From: Gammaproteobacteria bacterium
GTDB lineage: Bacteria > Pseudomonadota > Gammaproteobacteria > Steroidobacterales > Steroidobacteraceae
Assembly: GCA_020029535.1 (NCBI GenBank)
Contig: JAIBJM010000014.1
Location: 1 to 43,648, forward strand
Direction of reading: 5' to 3'
Length of the DNA stretch: 43,648 nt
Under the pieces are notes generated by a model. The model was not told the origin of the DNA and made no database searches. It was given only the letters and a program-made list of their open reading frames with translations. The first letter of the stretch is position 1. Every line of letters starts with the position of its first letter. Positions 30,974-40,514 of this stretch are shown here, piece by piece. Made by a program: the position numbers and the translations under genes.

Positions 30974-33900
30974 TCAGCCAATCAGCAGCTCAATCCGGCA
31001 TTCACCGGCGCCGGGCCGCAGCAGCACCCGCTGCTGCGGCTGGATGAGACCGTCCACCGACAGCTGTCGCAGGACGCTGCCCGGGCCGTCACGCCGCATC
31101 TCGATGCGGTATAGCGTGCCATCGCGCCGATAGCGCACCGAGACGCCCGGCCATGCGCCGGGTAGTTTCGGCGCAAACTCCAGAGCATCGGCCTCGATGC
31201 GCAGACCGATCAGCTCCTCGATGATGGCGCGATACAGCCAGCCGGCGGCGCCGGTGTACCAGGTCCAGCCGCCGCGTCCGCCGTGGCCCGCGGCGGCGTA
31301 GATGTCGGCCGCCAGCACGTAGGGTTCAACGGCATAGCGGCGCATCCCGGTTTCATCGCGACTGCGATGCAGTGGATTCAGCCATTGCAGCCAGCGCCAG
31401 CCGCGCTCGATGTCGCCCAGCCGCAGCGCAGCGATGACGGTCCACGCGGCGGCGTGCGTGTATTGCGCGCCGTTCTCGCGCACACCGGGCACATAACCCC
31501 TGATGTAGCCGGGATTGGTCGCGCCCAGGTCGAAGGGCGGTGCCAGCAATCTGAGGATGCGCAGTTCCTCATCGGCCAGCTGCGTGGCGGCCGAATCCAT
31601 GGCCTGCCGGCTGCGTTCGGGTTGCAGACCGTTGGCCAGCACGCTCCAGCTCTGCGCAATGGCATCGATGCGGCATTCGCTGGCCGACGCCGTGCCCAGC
31701 ACGGTGCCGTCGTCGAAAATCGCCCGCCGGTACCACTGGCCATCCCAGGCCACGGCTTCGATGGTGGCGCGCAGCTGCGCCGCATGTGACTGCCAGCGCT
31801 GCGCACGTTCGGCCTCGCCGCGCGCGGCGGCGATCGGCGCGAAGCCGTCCAGCGTGGCCGACAGAAACCAGGCCAGCCAGACGCTCTCGCCGCGTCCCTG
31901 CGCGCCGACGCGATTCATGCCGTCATTCCAGTCGCCGGAGCCGATCAGCGGCAGGCCATTGGGGCCCAGCGCCAGACTGGCATCCAGCGCCAGCGCCGCG
32001 TGCTCGTACAGCGTGGCCGATTGCGCGGACTGGGCGGGTTCGAAGTAGGCGTCCTCGCGGCCTTCCGGAATGCCGGGTCCTTCGAGGAAGGGCAGATGCT
32101 GGTCCAGCACGGCGCTGTCGCCGGTGACGCGCAGATAGCGCTCGATGCAATGGGCCAGCCAGATGCGGTCATCGGAAATATGCGTGCGCACGCCGCGGCC
32201 GCCGGGTGGATGCCACCAGTGTTGCACATCGCCTTCGATGAACTGGCGAGCTGCGGCGCGCAGCAGATGTTCGCGTGTGATCTCCGGCGCACTCAGCAGC
32301 AATGCCTGGCCATCCTGCAGCTGGTCGCGGAAGCCATAAGCGCCGCCGGCCTGGTAGAAGCCCGCACGACCCCAGTAGCGCGCGCTCCATACCTGGTACA
32401 GCAGCCAGTCATTGGTCAGCACATTCAGCGCCGTATCGGGCGTCTCGATCTGAATGGTGTCGAGCCGCTCGCTCCATTGCGCGCGCAGCTGCGCCAGCAC
32501 CTGATCGACCTGCCAGCCGCGCGCGGTGCCTATCAGCTGCTGCACCGCTTCGATGTTCTCCCCCTGGCCCAGCAGCGCGGTCACGTCAGCCGATGCGCCC
32601 GGCGCCAGCGTCAGCGTGAGCTGCAGCGCCGCGCAGGGATCCAGGCCCGCGCCGCTGCGGCCCGACAGCTTCGACAACGCCCCCTGCGGGCGCTGCTGGC
32701 TGCCATGCCGACCGAGAAACTCGGTGCGGTCGGCACTGCCCCATTGCTGGCGGCCGCACAGGTCGAAGAAGGCCACGCGCTGGCCGGCGTCGATGTTCCA
32801 TGGATTGCGCGCCAGCAGCGCGCCGGTGGCTTCATCCCAGCTGCTGCGGATGAAATGCGCCTGGCGCGTACGCGATGGTCCCAGCGACCATTCCACATAG
32901 GCCGTCACCAGCAGTTTGCGGCTGCGGTTCGAGCGGTTGTGCACGCGCAGCCGGCTGATCTTCACCGGCTGATCCGGTGCCACCATCACCAGCAGCTCCG
33001 AGTCGATGTCATGACTCAGGTGCTCGAAGCGCGTATAGCCGCGGCCGTGATGGATGCGATACAGATGCTCGTCATGGCGCACCGGCAACGCAGTGGGTGT
33101 CCACAAGACGCCCGTGTCGGCTTCGAACAGGTAGAAGGTTTCGCCGGGAGGATCGATGACCGGATCGTTGCTCCACGGCGTCAGCGGATTTTCGCGGCTG
33201 TTGCCGCACCAGCTGTAGCCACCGCCGGATTCGGATACCACGGTGCCGAACACCGGGTTGGCGATCACATTCACCCAGGGCGCCGGCGTGCACTCATGCC
33301 CGGTCAGCGTGATCACATACTCGCGCTGCGTGGGGTCGACGCCGCCGATGCCGTTGAACAACTGCAGCCGCTGTCCGTGAGTGTGCGTGGCGCGTTCGGG
33401 CCGCCAGGGCGCCGACAGTTGCGGCACCATCGACGCGCCGAGCGTCGCCGGTGGCGAGACATACTGCGGTCGCGCCACCTGCCGCCCGAGTTGTTCCATC
33501 AGGGATCCCTGCGAGGCATCGATTACCGCGCGCGCTGCGGCCAGCAGTTGCCAGCGGTCCATGTCATCGAGCTGGGTGCCGCGCAGCAGATGGATCTGCC
33601 CGGGCCCGTGCGCCAGCGCCGGCCCCGCGCCGCGCAGCCAGTAGTCCAGTTCGGCCTGCAGCGGCTGCGCATAGCTGGCCGGTTCGTCGTTGAGTATCAC
33701 CAGGTCCACCGCCATGCGTTTGCTGCGCCAGTAGGCATGTGCGCGGAAGGCCTGCAGCAGCTGCGATCGCTGCTCGGCCTGTGTGAAGCGCCAGACCATG
33801 ATGGGCAGATCGCCGGAGATGCCGAAACGCCACAGCGCCGAGGCCGGTCGTGACAGCGAATTGAGGATGCGCTGGCCTGGCCGGAAAGCCGGCTGGCTGA

Positions 33901-36900
33901 ACACGATGCGGGTGGCCAGCCGCTGGAATGCCTGCGCTTCAACCAGGTCCACGCCGATGTGCGTCAGCTGGATGCGCGCATGCGTCCACGCCAGCTGCGA
34001 ACTGCGTTCGAAGTCGGTGTGGCGGCCGTAGCGCTGCGCCAGTTGCAACGCCGCCTCGCGTCCCTCGGCGGCGAAGGTGGCGAAGTTCAGATCATGCTCG
34101 GCGTCGGGCGCCAGCTGGATCACGATGCGGAAGGCCAGCGCCGGGTCCAGTACCGCGCCCACCCCGTTGGACAGTTCCGCGCCAGGATCCAGTGCGCGCG
34201 GCCGGCGCCGGGTGCGGCCGCGGCCGATGAAGGCGGCGCGCGCGGTTTCAAACTGCAGTGACGGACTGTCGGCTTGCGTTTGCGTTGACACTACGCTGTG
34301 GCCGACGCAGAAGTGCGCATCGGTGGCGTCGCGCGGCCGGCGCACGGCCAGCAATGTCTGGCTGTCGGGCAGATATTCGGTCTCGATGAACAGGTTCGAA
34401 AAGGCCGGATGCGCCAGGTCGGCGTCCTGGCTGGCCAGCACCGGCTCCAGATACGAGCAGATCGCCAGCCGTCGCATGCGTGTCGAGCGGTTGCGCAATC
34501 GCAGCCGGCGCAGCTCCACCGGATCATCGGGTGCCACCACCACCTCGAGCTCACTGAAGATGCCGTGGTCTTCGCGCGTGAAGCGCACCCGGTCTTCCTG
34601 GAACAGCACTTCGTAGCGTTCGGGTTCGACTGCGGTGGGCTGGTAGGTGGCCGACCAGAGGTGTTCGCTGTCCAGGTCGACGATGTAGATGAAGCTGCCC
34701 CAGTCATCCAGCGTGGGGTCTTCGCGCCAGCGGGTGACGGCCAGATGCCGCCAGCGGCTGAAGCCACCGCCGGCGGCGGTCAACGCCACCGCGAACTCGC
34801 CATTGGACAGCAGCTGCAGCGCCGGGCGGTCCAGGTGCGGCGTGATGAAGCGGCGCGTCAGCGCCTCGCCGATGCGGACGCGATCCACCGGCGGCGCGGC
34901 GGCGCGCAGTGTGCGCACGCGGATCGAGCGCGGGAACATCTCCTGCAGCAGCAGTTCGGCCGCGTATACATGCGGATCGCCATGGAAGCGTCGCCGCAGG
35001 CGCTGGCCCTGCACGGCATTGTGGATGGCCGCGATCGACATGCCCTGGTGATGCGCCATGTAGGCGCGTACCAGCACCGGCGCGTCATCGCGCAGCCGCT
35101 CGGGCGTGTAGTCGATGGATTCATAGTAGCCGTAGCTGCCGAGCGCGCCCTGCGCACGCAAGCGCATGAAGTTGGCCAGCGCCGCCTGCGGTGCGCACAG
35201 CGAGGCCAGCGCCGTGGCATAGGGTGCCACCACCTGGTCGGCCTGCAGGCCGGCCTTCAATCCCAGCTGCGGAACGCCGAAAGCGCGGTACTGGTAGGTG
35301 TGTTCGCGGTCGCGTACGGCATAGGCCGCTTCGGATACGCCCCAGGGCAGCCGGTGCTGGCGGCCCCAGGCGATGTGGGCCGCCACCGCGCGGCGCGCCG
35401 TCACTTCGATCAGGCTGTCGCGCGGCGTGGCCATCACCAGCGACGGCATCAGGTACTCGAACATCGAGCCCGACCAGGATTCCAGCGCAGGGCCTGCCGG
35501 CGTGTCGGCCAGTCCGCGTGCCAGCCGCTGCCAATGCAGGGGTGGCACCTGCCCCCAGGCAATGGCGAGGAAACTGGCCAGCCGCGCTTCCGAAGCCAGC
35601 AAATCGTAGTGGCTGCGATCCAGCGTGCCATCTTCGACGCGCCAGCCGATGGAGAACAGCTCGCGCTCGGCGTCGAACAGCATGCGGAAGTTCATGTTGC
35701 GCGCCATGTCCCGCGCGCGCGTTGCCACCTGCGCCCGCTGCGTAGCGCCGCCGGTCTCGCGCGCCGGCGCGCAGCGCGCAATGGCATGCTCCAGTTCCTC
35801 GGCCCAGGCCAGCAGATCCGGATGCAGCCCGGCATTGTCACGGGCCTCGGCGCGCAGCCGGTTCACCAGCGCCGCTGCCGATTCATGCAGCACGCTCATG
35901 CCACCGGGTGTCTGGGCGTTGGCTGCTGCTGCTGTGACCAGTTGTGCCTGCAGTTCGTTGCGCAGCGCCGGTTCGTGCCGTGCCAGTTCTTCATCGAATA
36001 TGGCCAGCGTGTCGCGCAGCGCCTCGGCACGCACGGCCGGGTTACCGGCTTCGCTGTCGCAGGCGCAGGCCAGCGCGATCAGGTAGCCGGCCAGGTTGCC
36101 GCTGTCCACGGTGGATACATAGCGCGGCGCGAGCGGCGCCAGTGTCTGCGTGTCATACCAGTTCAGGAAATGGCCGTCGCAGCGTTCCAGGCGATCCAGC
36201 GTGTCGAGCGTGGCGCTGACACGTGCGATGAATTCGCGCTCGCCCAGCCAGCCGAGATCACGGGCCGATACGCAACTCAGCAGGTACAGGCCGATGTTGG
36301 TGGGCGAGGTGCGATGCGCCACGCGTGGTGTCGGGTCTTCCTGGAAATTGTCCGGCGGTAGATGATGGTCGGCGTCGGTGACGAACTGCGTGAAATAGCG
36401 CCAGGTGCGGCGGCCGATGCGTCGCAGCGCTGCTTTGTCATCGGCAGACAGTGGCGCGGCCAGCGCAGCGGGCCGCCGCCGGCTCAGCTCGCGTGCCACC
36501 ACCGGCGCCAGCCACCACAGCAGCAGCGTGGGTGACACGGCGGCCAGGCTCTGCCCTCCGAGCAACACCACGATTCCGGCCACGGCAATCACCACGATGG
36601 TGGCGCTGCGCAGCGGCCACGAGAAATGATCCAGTGCCACGCCCTTGCCGTGCTTGGCCTGCGCGGCGCTGATCCATTCCAGACGATGCCGCTTCGACAC
36701 CGCCATGCGCCACAGGCTGCGGCAGATGGCGTCGATCATCAGCCAGGCATAGTGCGCCAGCAGCGCGAAGCCGGTGGCTGCCAGCGCCGCGGCGTCATAC
36801 AGCGCGCGTCGACTGCGCAACAGCGAGCCGGCGATCACCGGCGCCGCCAGCAAGGCCAGCGCCAGCGCTGAAATCCACAGGCCGGCCGCGGGCTGCAGGC

Positions 36901-39316
36901 ACCACAGCAGCACCATGGCGGCCAGCAATGCCGGCGCGATCAGCGTACGGCGCAGGTTGTCCAGCATCTGCCAGCGCGCCAGCGCCGGCAGACCGCGCCC
37001 GCGCGGCCCCAGCAGCCAGGGCAACAGCTGCCAGTCGCCGCGTGCCCAGCGATGCTGGCGTTCGGCCGCCACTTCGGCATGGGCCGGAAATTCGTCGAAG
37101 AATTCGACGTCGGCCACCAGCGCGCAGCGCGCAAAGGAACCCTCCAGCAAGTCATGGCTGAGCAGCGTGTTGTCGGGCACACGGCCGGCCAGCGCGGCCT
37201 CGAAGGCATCGACCTGATACAGGCCCTTGCCGATATAGATGCCGCTGCCGAACAGATCCTGATACACATCCGACACCGCGCCGGCGTAGGGATCGAGACC
37301 CGCCGCACTGGCATACAGATGTTCGAACAGGCTGCGTTCCGCGCGACGCGGCAGTGTGGGCGTGACGCGTGGCTGCAGCATGGCGTAGCCGGCGATGATG
37401 CGACCCGTGGCATCGCTGCGCGGCCGCTGCAGCGGATGCAGCGCGATGGCCAGCAGTGCGGTCACCGTGCCCATCTGCATGCGCGTGTCGGCATCCAGCG
37501 TGACCACATAACGTACGTTTGACGGCACCGAGCAGGCGCCGGCCGTGAAAGCGGTGTCGGTGGCGCCACGCAGCAGGCGGTTCAGTTCGTGCAGTTTGCC
37601 GCGCTTGCGCTCCCAGCCCATCCAGCGCTGTTCGGCTGCATCCCAGCGGCGCTGGCGATGCAGCAGCAGAAAGCGCGCTTCACCGGCAGCGTGACGCTGG
37701 TTCAACGAGTCGATGCCGGCGCGCGCCGCATTGAACAGCTCGGCATCGTCGGGCCGTTGCGCATGATCGGCATCGACCCAGTCCGACAGCAGCGCCAGGT
37801 ACACATTGGGGTCGACATTGTTGAGATGGTGCGCCTCGATCTGGCGCAGCAGCTCGTGCAGCGTGCGGCGACTGCTCAGCAGGCAGGGGATCACCACCAG
37901 GGTGCGTGCCGTGTCGGGCACCGATTGCAGGTCGAGCCGCGGCAGCGGTCGTGGCGGCAGCAGCCGCGCCGTCAGCGCATTGACCAGCGCCGTCGCCACT
38001 TCCGAGACCGGCCACCACAGCGCGATTGCCAGCGCCAGCCACAGTGCTGGCCGCGTGGGCGCAATCGCGGGCCACGCCAGCAGCGATGCGCTGCCCAGCG
38101 CGGTCAGAGCCAGTATCGCCGGTGCGTACCACAGCAGACCGCCGGCGCGCAGCGCGCGACGGCAGCGTTCGCCTGTCGGCAACCGTACATCGAGCTGCCG
38201 CTCCAGCGCGACGCGCTGCGGACCCAGCAGCATCGAGCTGGCATCACCGGGTTGTGCCAGCACCAGTTCCGCCACGGCCTGTTCCCCGCTGTGCGTCCAG
38301 CGCGCCAGTTCGGCCACGGCCTGGCGACACAGTTCGCGCGTGCCCAGGTCGCAGCCCCGGTACACGGCATCGCGGGCAAGAACCTGGTGCGGCAGACTGA
38401 GATTCTCCACCGCGCGTCGCCAGTCGGTGGCGCCGATCAGCCGCATCGAGATGATCAGGTTGCGGATGGTCAGGTTCGCGGCGCGCTGCGCGCGGTGTTC
38501 CTCGATGGTCACTGAAGCCGCGGAGTGCTGCAGCGTGGCCAGCCGCTCGCCCAGTGCCTGCAGCGTCAGCGGAAACTGTCCTTCATGAAACTGCAGGCGA
38601 TGCAGCAGTTGCACCGCAAAGCCGATGCTCATCGATGGCGGCCAGTCGTGCATCTCCGGCAGCGCCAGAACAATTTCCCGGCTGCCCGGCAGCAGCAGGC
38701 GATCGGCATAGTCGTCGGCAAGGCGTCGCCCGTTCTGCGACCAGACGATGCGTCGTGCCAGACGGCGCAGGTTCTCCAGCAGCGCCAGCCGCAGCACCGT
38801 GGGCAGCGCCCACAGTTCCGACAGCTCCAGCGGCGCCACGGTCTGTGCGCCGCGCAGGTAACGTGTCAGCGGCTCGAGTGCGATGACGCAGTCGCTGTGC
38901 GCGATGAAGTAGCTGGCCAGTGCCCCGATGCGCAGCGAGCCGGCACCGCTCCCTTCGATGAGCCGGGGCAGGGCCTGCGACCGGCGATGCGGCAGCGCTT
39001 CACGCGTTGCAGCCAGTTGATCTTCGATGACATGGGCGTTATCGAGGATCCACTCGGCACCGGGCGTGACGGCCTGACGTTCAGACGCCGCCGCGGACAA
39101 TTCCTGGTAGGCAGCGCGCAGCACGGCTGCGTTCTGGTCCAGGCGCTGGCGCAGCGCCGCCGTGCCGCGCCGGATGCGCTGCGCGGCGAGGCCGCGCGCC
39201 ACTTCGGCGCCCTGCCGGTCCCAGTCTTCGGTCGCGGTAGCGCTGGCGCGCAGCGGTGCTTCATCGGGCGGGCACAGCAGTGGAATGGTTTCGGCGGCTG
39301 CGCTGGACGTGGTCAT
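30974..39316 (-). CDS. ndvB: Cyclic beta-1,2-glucan synthetase
   Basis: A 2780-residue inner-membrane enzyme, the size of Rhizobium NdvB/Agrobacterium ChvB (about 2800-2870). An N-terminal region (1-400) and hydrophobic helices (about 400-440) precede the GT84 domain, with YVVTLDADTR (about residue 600), HDLLEG and the QxxRW motif in QHRWARGDWQLL. More membrane helices follow (about 790-950). A glycoamylase-like domain (about 960-1450) and two GH94-type beta-sandwich/catalytic parts (about 1530-2780, with GFRDQLQDGQA) make up the rest. The enzyme polymerises UDP-glucose into beta-1,2-glucan, cyclises it and trims length by phosphorolysis. The periplasmic glucan aids osmotic adaptation and host interaction. 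No exporter (NdvA) gene is adjacent in the window. The ribosome site at the start is not clear. Confidence 0.95.
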   Translation of the reverse strand: MTTSSAAAETIPLLCPPDEAPLRASATATEDWDRQGAEVARGLAAQRIRRGTAALRQRLDQNAAVLRAAYQELSAAASERQAVTPGAEWILDNAHVIEDQLAATREALPHRRSQALPRLIEGSGAGSLRIGALASYFIAHSDCVIALEPLTRYLRGAQTVAPLELSELWALPTVLRLALLENLRRLARRIVWSQNGRRLADDYADRLLLPGSREIVLALPEMHDWPPSMSIGFAVQLLHRLQFHEGQFPLTLQALGERLATLQHSAASVTIEEHRAQRAANLTIRNLIISMRLIGATDWRRAVENLSLPHQVLARDAVYRGCDLGTRELCRQAVAELARWTHSGEQAVAELVLAQPGDASSMLLGPQRVALERQLDVRLPTGERCRRALRAGGLLWYAPAILALTALGSASLLAWPAIAPTRPALWLALAIALWWPVSEVATALVNALTARLLPPRPLPRLDLQSVPDTARTLVVIPCLLSSRRTLHELLRQIEAHHLNNVDPNVYLALLSDWVDADHAQRPDDAELFNAARAGIDSLNQRHAAGEARFLLLHRQRRWDAAEQRWMGWERKRGKLHELNRLLRGATDTAFTAGACSVPSNVRYVVTLDADTRMQMGTVTALLAIALHPLQRPRSDATGRIIAGYAMLQPRVTPTLPRRAERSLFEHLYASAAGLDPYAGAVSDVYQDLFGSGIYIGKGLYQVDAFEAALAGRVPDNTLLSHDLLEGSFARCALVADVEFFDEFPAHAEVAAERQHRWARGDWQLLPWLLGPRGRGLPALARWQMLDNLRRTLIAPALLAAMVLLWCLQPAAGLWISALALALLAAPVIAGSLLRSRRALYDAAALAATGFALLAHYAWLMIDAICRSLWRMAVSKRHRLEWISAAQAKHGKGVALDHFSWPLRSATIVVIAVAGIVVLLGGQSLAAVSPTLLLWWLAPVVARELSRRRPAALAAPLSADDKAALRRIGRRTWRYFTQFVTDADHHLPPDNFQEDPTPRVAHRTSPTNIGLYLLSCVSARDLGWLGEREFIARVSATLDTLDRLERCDGHFLNWYDTQTLAPLAPRYVSTVDSGNLAGYLIALACACDSEAGNPAVRAEALRDTLAIFDEELARHEPALRNELQAQLVTAAAANAQTPGGMSVLHESAAALVNRLRAEARDNAGLHPDLLAWAEELEHAIARCAPARETGGATQRAQVATRARDMARNMNFRMLFDAERELFSIGWRVEDGTLDRSHYDLLASEARLASFLAIAWGQVPPLHWQRLARGLADTPAGPALESWSGSMFEYLMPSLVMATPRDSLIEVTARRAVAAHIAWGRQHRLPWGVSEAAYAVRDREHTYQYRAFGVPQLGLKAGLQADQVVAPYATALASLCAPQAALANFMRLRAQGALGSYGYYESIDYTPERLRDDAPVLVRAYMAHHQGMSIAAIHNAVQGQRLRRRFHGDPHVYAAELLLQEMFPRSIRVRTLRAAAPPVDRVRIGEALTRRFITPHLDRPALQLLSNGEFAVALTAAGGGFSRWRHLAVTRWREDPTLDDWGSFIYIVDLDSEHLWSATYQPTAVEPERYEVLFQEDRVRFTREDHGIFSELEVVVAPDDPVELRRLRLRNRSTRMRRLAICSYLEPVLASQDADLAHPAFSNLFIETEYLPDSQTLLAVRRPRDATDAHFCVGHSVVSTQTQADSPSLQFETARAAFIGRGRTRRRPRALDPGAELSNGVGAVLDPALAFRIVIQLAPDAEHDLNFATFAAEGREAALQLAQRYGRHTDFERSSQLAWTHARIQLTHIGVDLVEAQAFQRLATRIVFSQPAFRPGQRILNSLSRPASALWRFGISGDLPIMVWRFTQAEQRSQLLQAFRAHAYWRSKRMAVDLVILNDEPASYAQPLQAELDYWLRGAGPALAHGPGQIHLLRGTQLDDMDRWQLLAAARAVIDASQGSLMEQLGRQVARPQYVSPPATLGASMVPQLSAPWRPERATHTHGQRLQLFNGIGGVDPTQREYVITLTGHECTPAPWVNVIANPVFGTVVSESGGGYSWCGNSRENPLTPWSNDPVIDPPGETFYLFEADTGVLWTPTALPVRHDEHLYRIHHGRGYTRFEHLSHDIDSELLVMVAPDQPVKISRLRVHNRSNRSRKLLVTAYVEWSLGPSRTRQAHFIRSSWDEATGALLARNPWNIDAGQRVAFFDLCGRQQWGSADRTEFLGRHGSQQRPQGALSKLSGRSGAGLDPCAALQLTLTLAPGASADVTALLGQGENIEAVQQLIGTARGWQVDQVLAQLRAQWSERLDTIQIETPDTALNVLTNDWLLYQVWSARYWGRAGFYQAGGAYGFRDQLQDGQALLLSAPEITREHLLRAAARQFIEGDVQHWWHPPGGRGVRTHISDDRIWLAHCIERYLRVTGDSAVLDQHLPFLEGPGIPEGREDAYFEPAQSAQSATLYEHAALALDASLALGPNGLPLIGSGDWNDGMNRVGAQGRGESVWLAWFLSATLDGFAPIAAARGEAERAQRWQSHAAQLRATIEAVAWDGQWYRRAIFDDGTVLGTASASECRIDAIAQSWSVLANGLQPERSRQAMDSAATQLADEELRILRLLAPPFDLGATNPGYIRGYVPGVRENGAQYTHAAAWTVIAALRLGDIERGWRWLQWLNPLHRSRDETGMRRYAVEPYVLAADIYAAAGHGGRGGWTWYTGAAGWLYRAIIEELIGLRIEADALEFAPKLPGAWPGVSVRYRRDGTLYRIEMRRDGPGSVLRQLSVDGLIQPQQRVLLRPGAGECRIELLIG

Positions 39317-39414
39317 TGGGCGACAGCATCGGCTATCGCGCTGCGCAGCAATATAGGGATCGTCTGGTCACCACTGTCGGCGTGCGCTGACAGCGAGGAT
39401 GTCGCGCGGGCGTA

Positions 39415-39972
39415 TTAGGCACCAGAGGCGTGATGCCGGACCCATGCTGCGTAACAGTCCACCCACTTCTGCATGAAGCCCAGGCTGTCGGTGCCGATGC
39501 TGTCGTCGTCGGTCAGCAGGCCGGCACGGTGCTGTAGGAAAACCTCAGGCTGTCCCATCACCGGCGCATCCAGATAGGCCAGCACATTGCGCAGGTGCTG
39601 CTGCGCCATGGCGGTACCGGTCGCACCCGGTGAAATGCCGATGATGGCGGTGGGTTTGCCGGCCCAGGAGTTTTTGCCGTAGGGGCGCGAGCCGTGATCG
39701 AGAGCGTTTTTCAGCACGCCGGGAATGGAACGGTTGTACTCCGGCGTGACGAACAGCAGACCTTGTGCAGTGGTGATCTCGCTCTTCAGCTGCTTCGTGG
39801 CAGCCGGTGGGTCCGCATCCTGATCTTGGTTGTACAGCGGCAGCGCGCCGATCTCCGCGATGCGCGCCTTGAGGTCGTCCGGAAACAGCTTGACCACGGC
39901 GCGGGCCAGCCGCTTGTTGAATGACTCGCGCCGCAAGCTGCCGACCAGCACGGCAATGTTGTACTGACTCAT
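39415..39972 (-). CDS. NADPH-dependent FMN reductase (ChrR/YieF-like)
   Basis: A 185-residue flavodoxin-fold reductase. The FMN-phosphate loop is GSLRRESFNKRLA (about residues 11-23), and the FMN/quinone region is VTPEYNRSIPGVLKNALDH (about 75-93), with IGISPGATGTAMAQQHLR later. These match the ChrR/YieF-type NADPH-dependent quinone and chromate reductases, which protect against redox-cycling compounds. AGGAG lies seven bases before the ATG. It stands 98 bases downstream of the ndvB start in the same orientation and appears to be an independent gene. Confidence 0.9.
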   Translation of the reverse strand: MSQYNIAVLVGSLRRESFNKRLARAVVKLFPDDLKARIAEIGALPLYNQDQDADPPAATKQLKSEITTAQGLLFVTPEYNRSIPGVLKNALDHGSRPYGKNSWAGKPTAIIGISPGATGTAMAQQHLRNVLAYLDAPVMGQPEVFLQHRAGLLTDDDSIGTDSLGFMQKWVDCYAAWVRHHASGA

Positions 39973-40079
39973 GTTGGATGCTCCTGCACAGGGAAGCGCC
40001 GATTCTGGCAGGAGGGGAGCCCGCGGCCTGTCATCCCGCGCAGGAGCCGTTTGTACGTGTCGTCCGGCCAGGCCCAGGA

Positions 40080-40385
40080 TCAGCGCAATCGCGCGCGGGC
40101 CTGCTGGGCGGCGACCACAGCGTCTGCATCGCTGGCCGGTGTGCGCAGCCTTCGCAGCAGGTCGCTGGCGCTACTGCCGTTCGCGCGGGTCGTGGTCAGC
40201 ATGCAGCTGAAACTGGCAATCTCGATGGCAAGATTGCGGCGGATCTGTTCCCACTGCGTGTCTTCGATGGATGCCAGGAATCTGCGCGCCTGGCCTGCTT
40301 CGCCGCGGCTGGGCTCGAAATGTCGCGGATGGCCGCTCAGTCCATCCAGCCCCGTACTGCGACCCTCTTTTCCTTGTCTACCCAT
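40080..40385 (-). CDS. Small hypothetical protein
   Basis: This 101-residue basic, Arg/Ser/Ala-rich protein begins MGRQGKEGRSTGLDGL and contains ARRFLASIEDTQWEQIRRNL and a single Cys (FSCML). No family is recognised and no membrane segment or signal is present. The ATG at 40385 was chosen because GAGGAG lies seven bases upstream, which is the main support for the gene. It is divergent from the leaderless binding-protein gene at 40515, with an imperfect palindrome between them. Overlapping frames on the opposite strand are less convincing. Confidence 0.55.
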   Translation of the reverse strand: MGRQGKEGRSTGLDGLSGHPRHFEPSRGEAGQARRFLASIEDTQWEQIRRNLAIEIASFSCMLTTTRANGSSASDLLRRLRTPASDADAVVAAQQARARLR

Positions 40386-40450
40386 TACTGGCTCCTCAAG
40401 GATGTTGGTGATTGTGAGGGGCATTCTTCCACCGCCGTGGTGATTGCACA

Positions 40451-40470
40451 GCCTGCCAGCTCTGACAGGC
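40451..40470. promoter_or_regulatory. Imperfect palindrome in a divergent promoter region
   Basis: GCCTGCCAG and CTGACAGGC form a 9-bp inverted repeat with one mismatch around CT. It lies between the leftward small gene and the rightward binding-protein gene (gap 40386-40514), where an operator would be expected. Its role is a guess. Confidence 0.3.
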
Positions 40471-40514
40471 CATGTTCTGTTCAATGGTGGAGTTCGGCCG
40501 GCTATGATTTGTCG

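Noticed and set aside
30887-31114. A 75-residue frame starting in an ATGA overlap with the small gene at 30696 and carrying a hydrophobic N-terminus.
   Set aside because: Almost two thirds of it is antisense to the 3' end of the glucan synthetase gene, the ribosome site is poor and no family is recognised.
34298-36361. A 687-codon open frame antisense to the glucan synthetase.
   Set aside because: Composition is that of a high-GC complement frame; the opposite strand encodes a clear multi-domain enzyme through the same bases.
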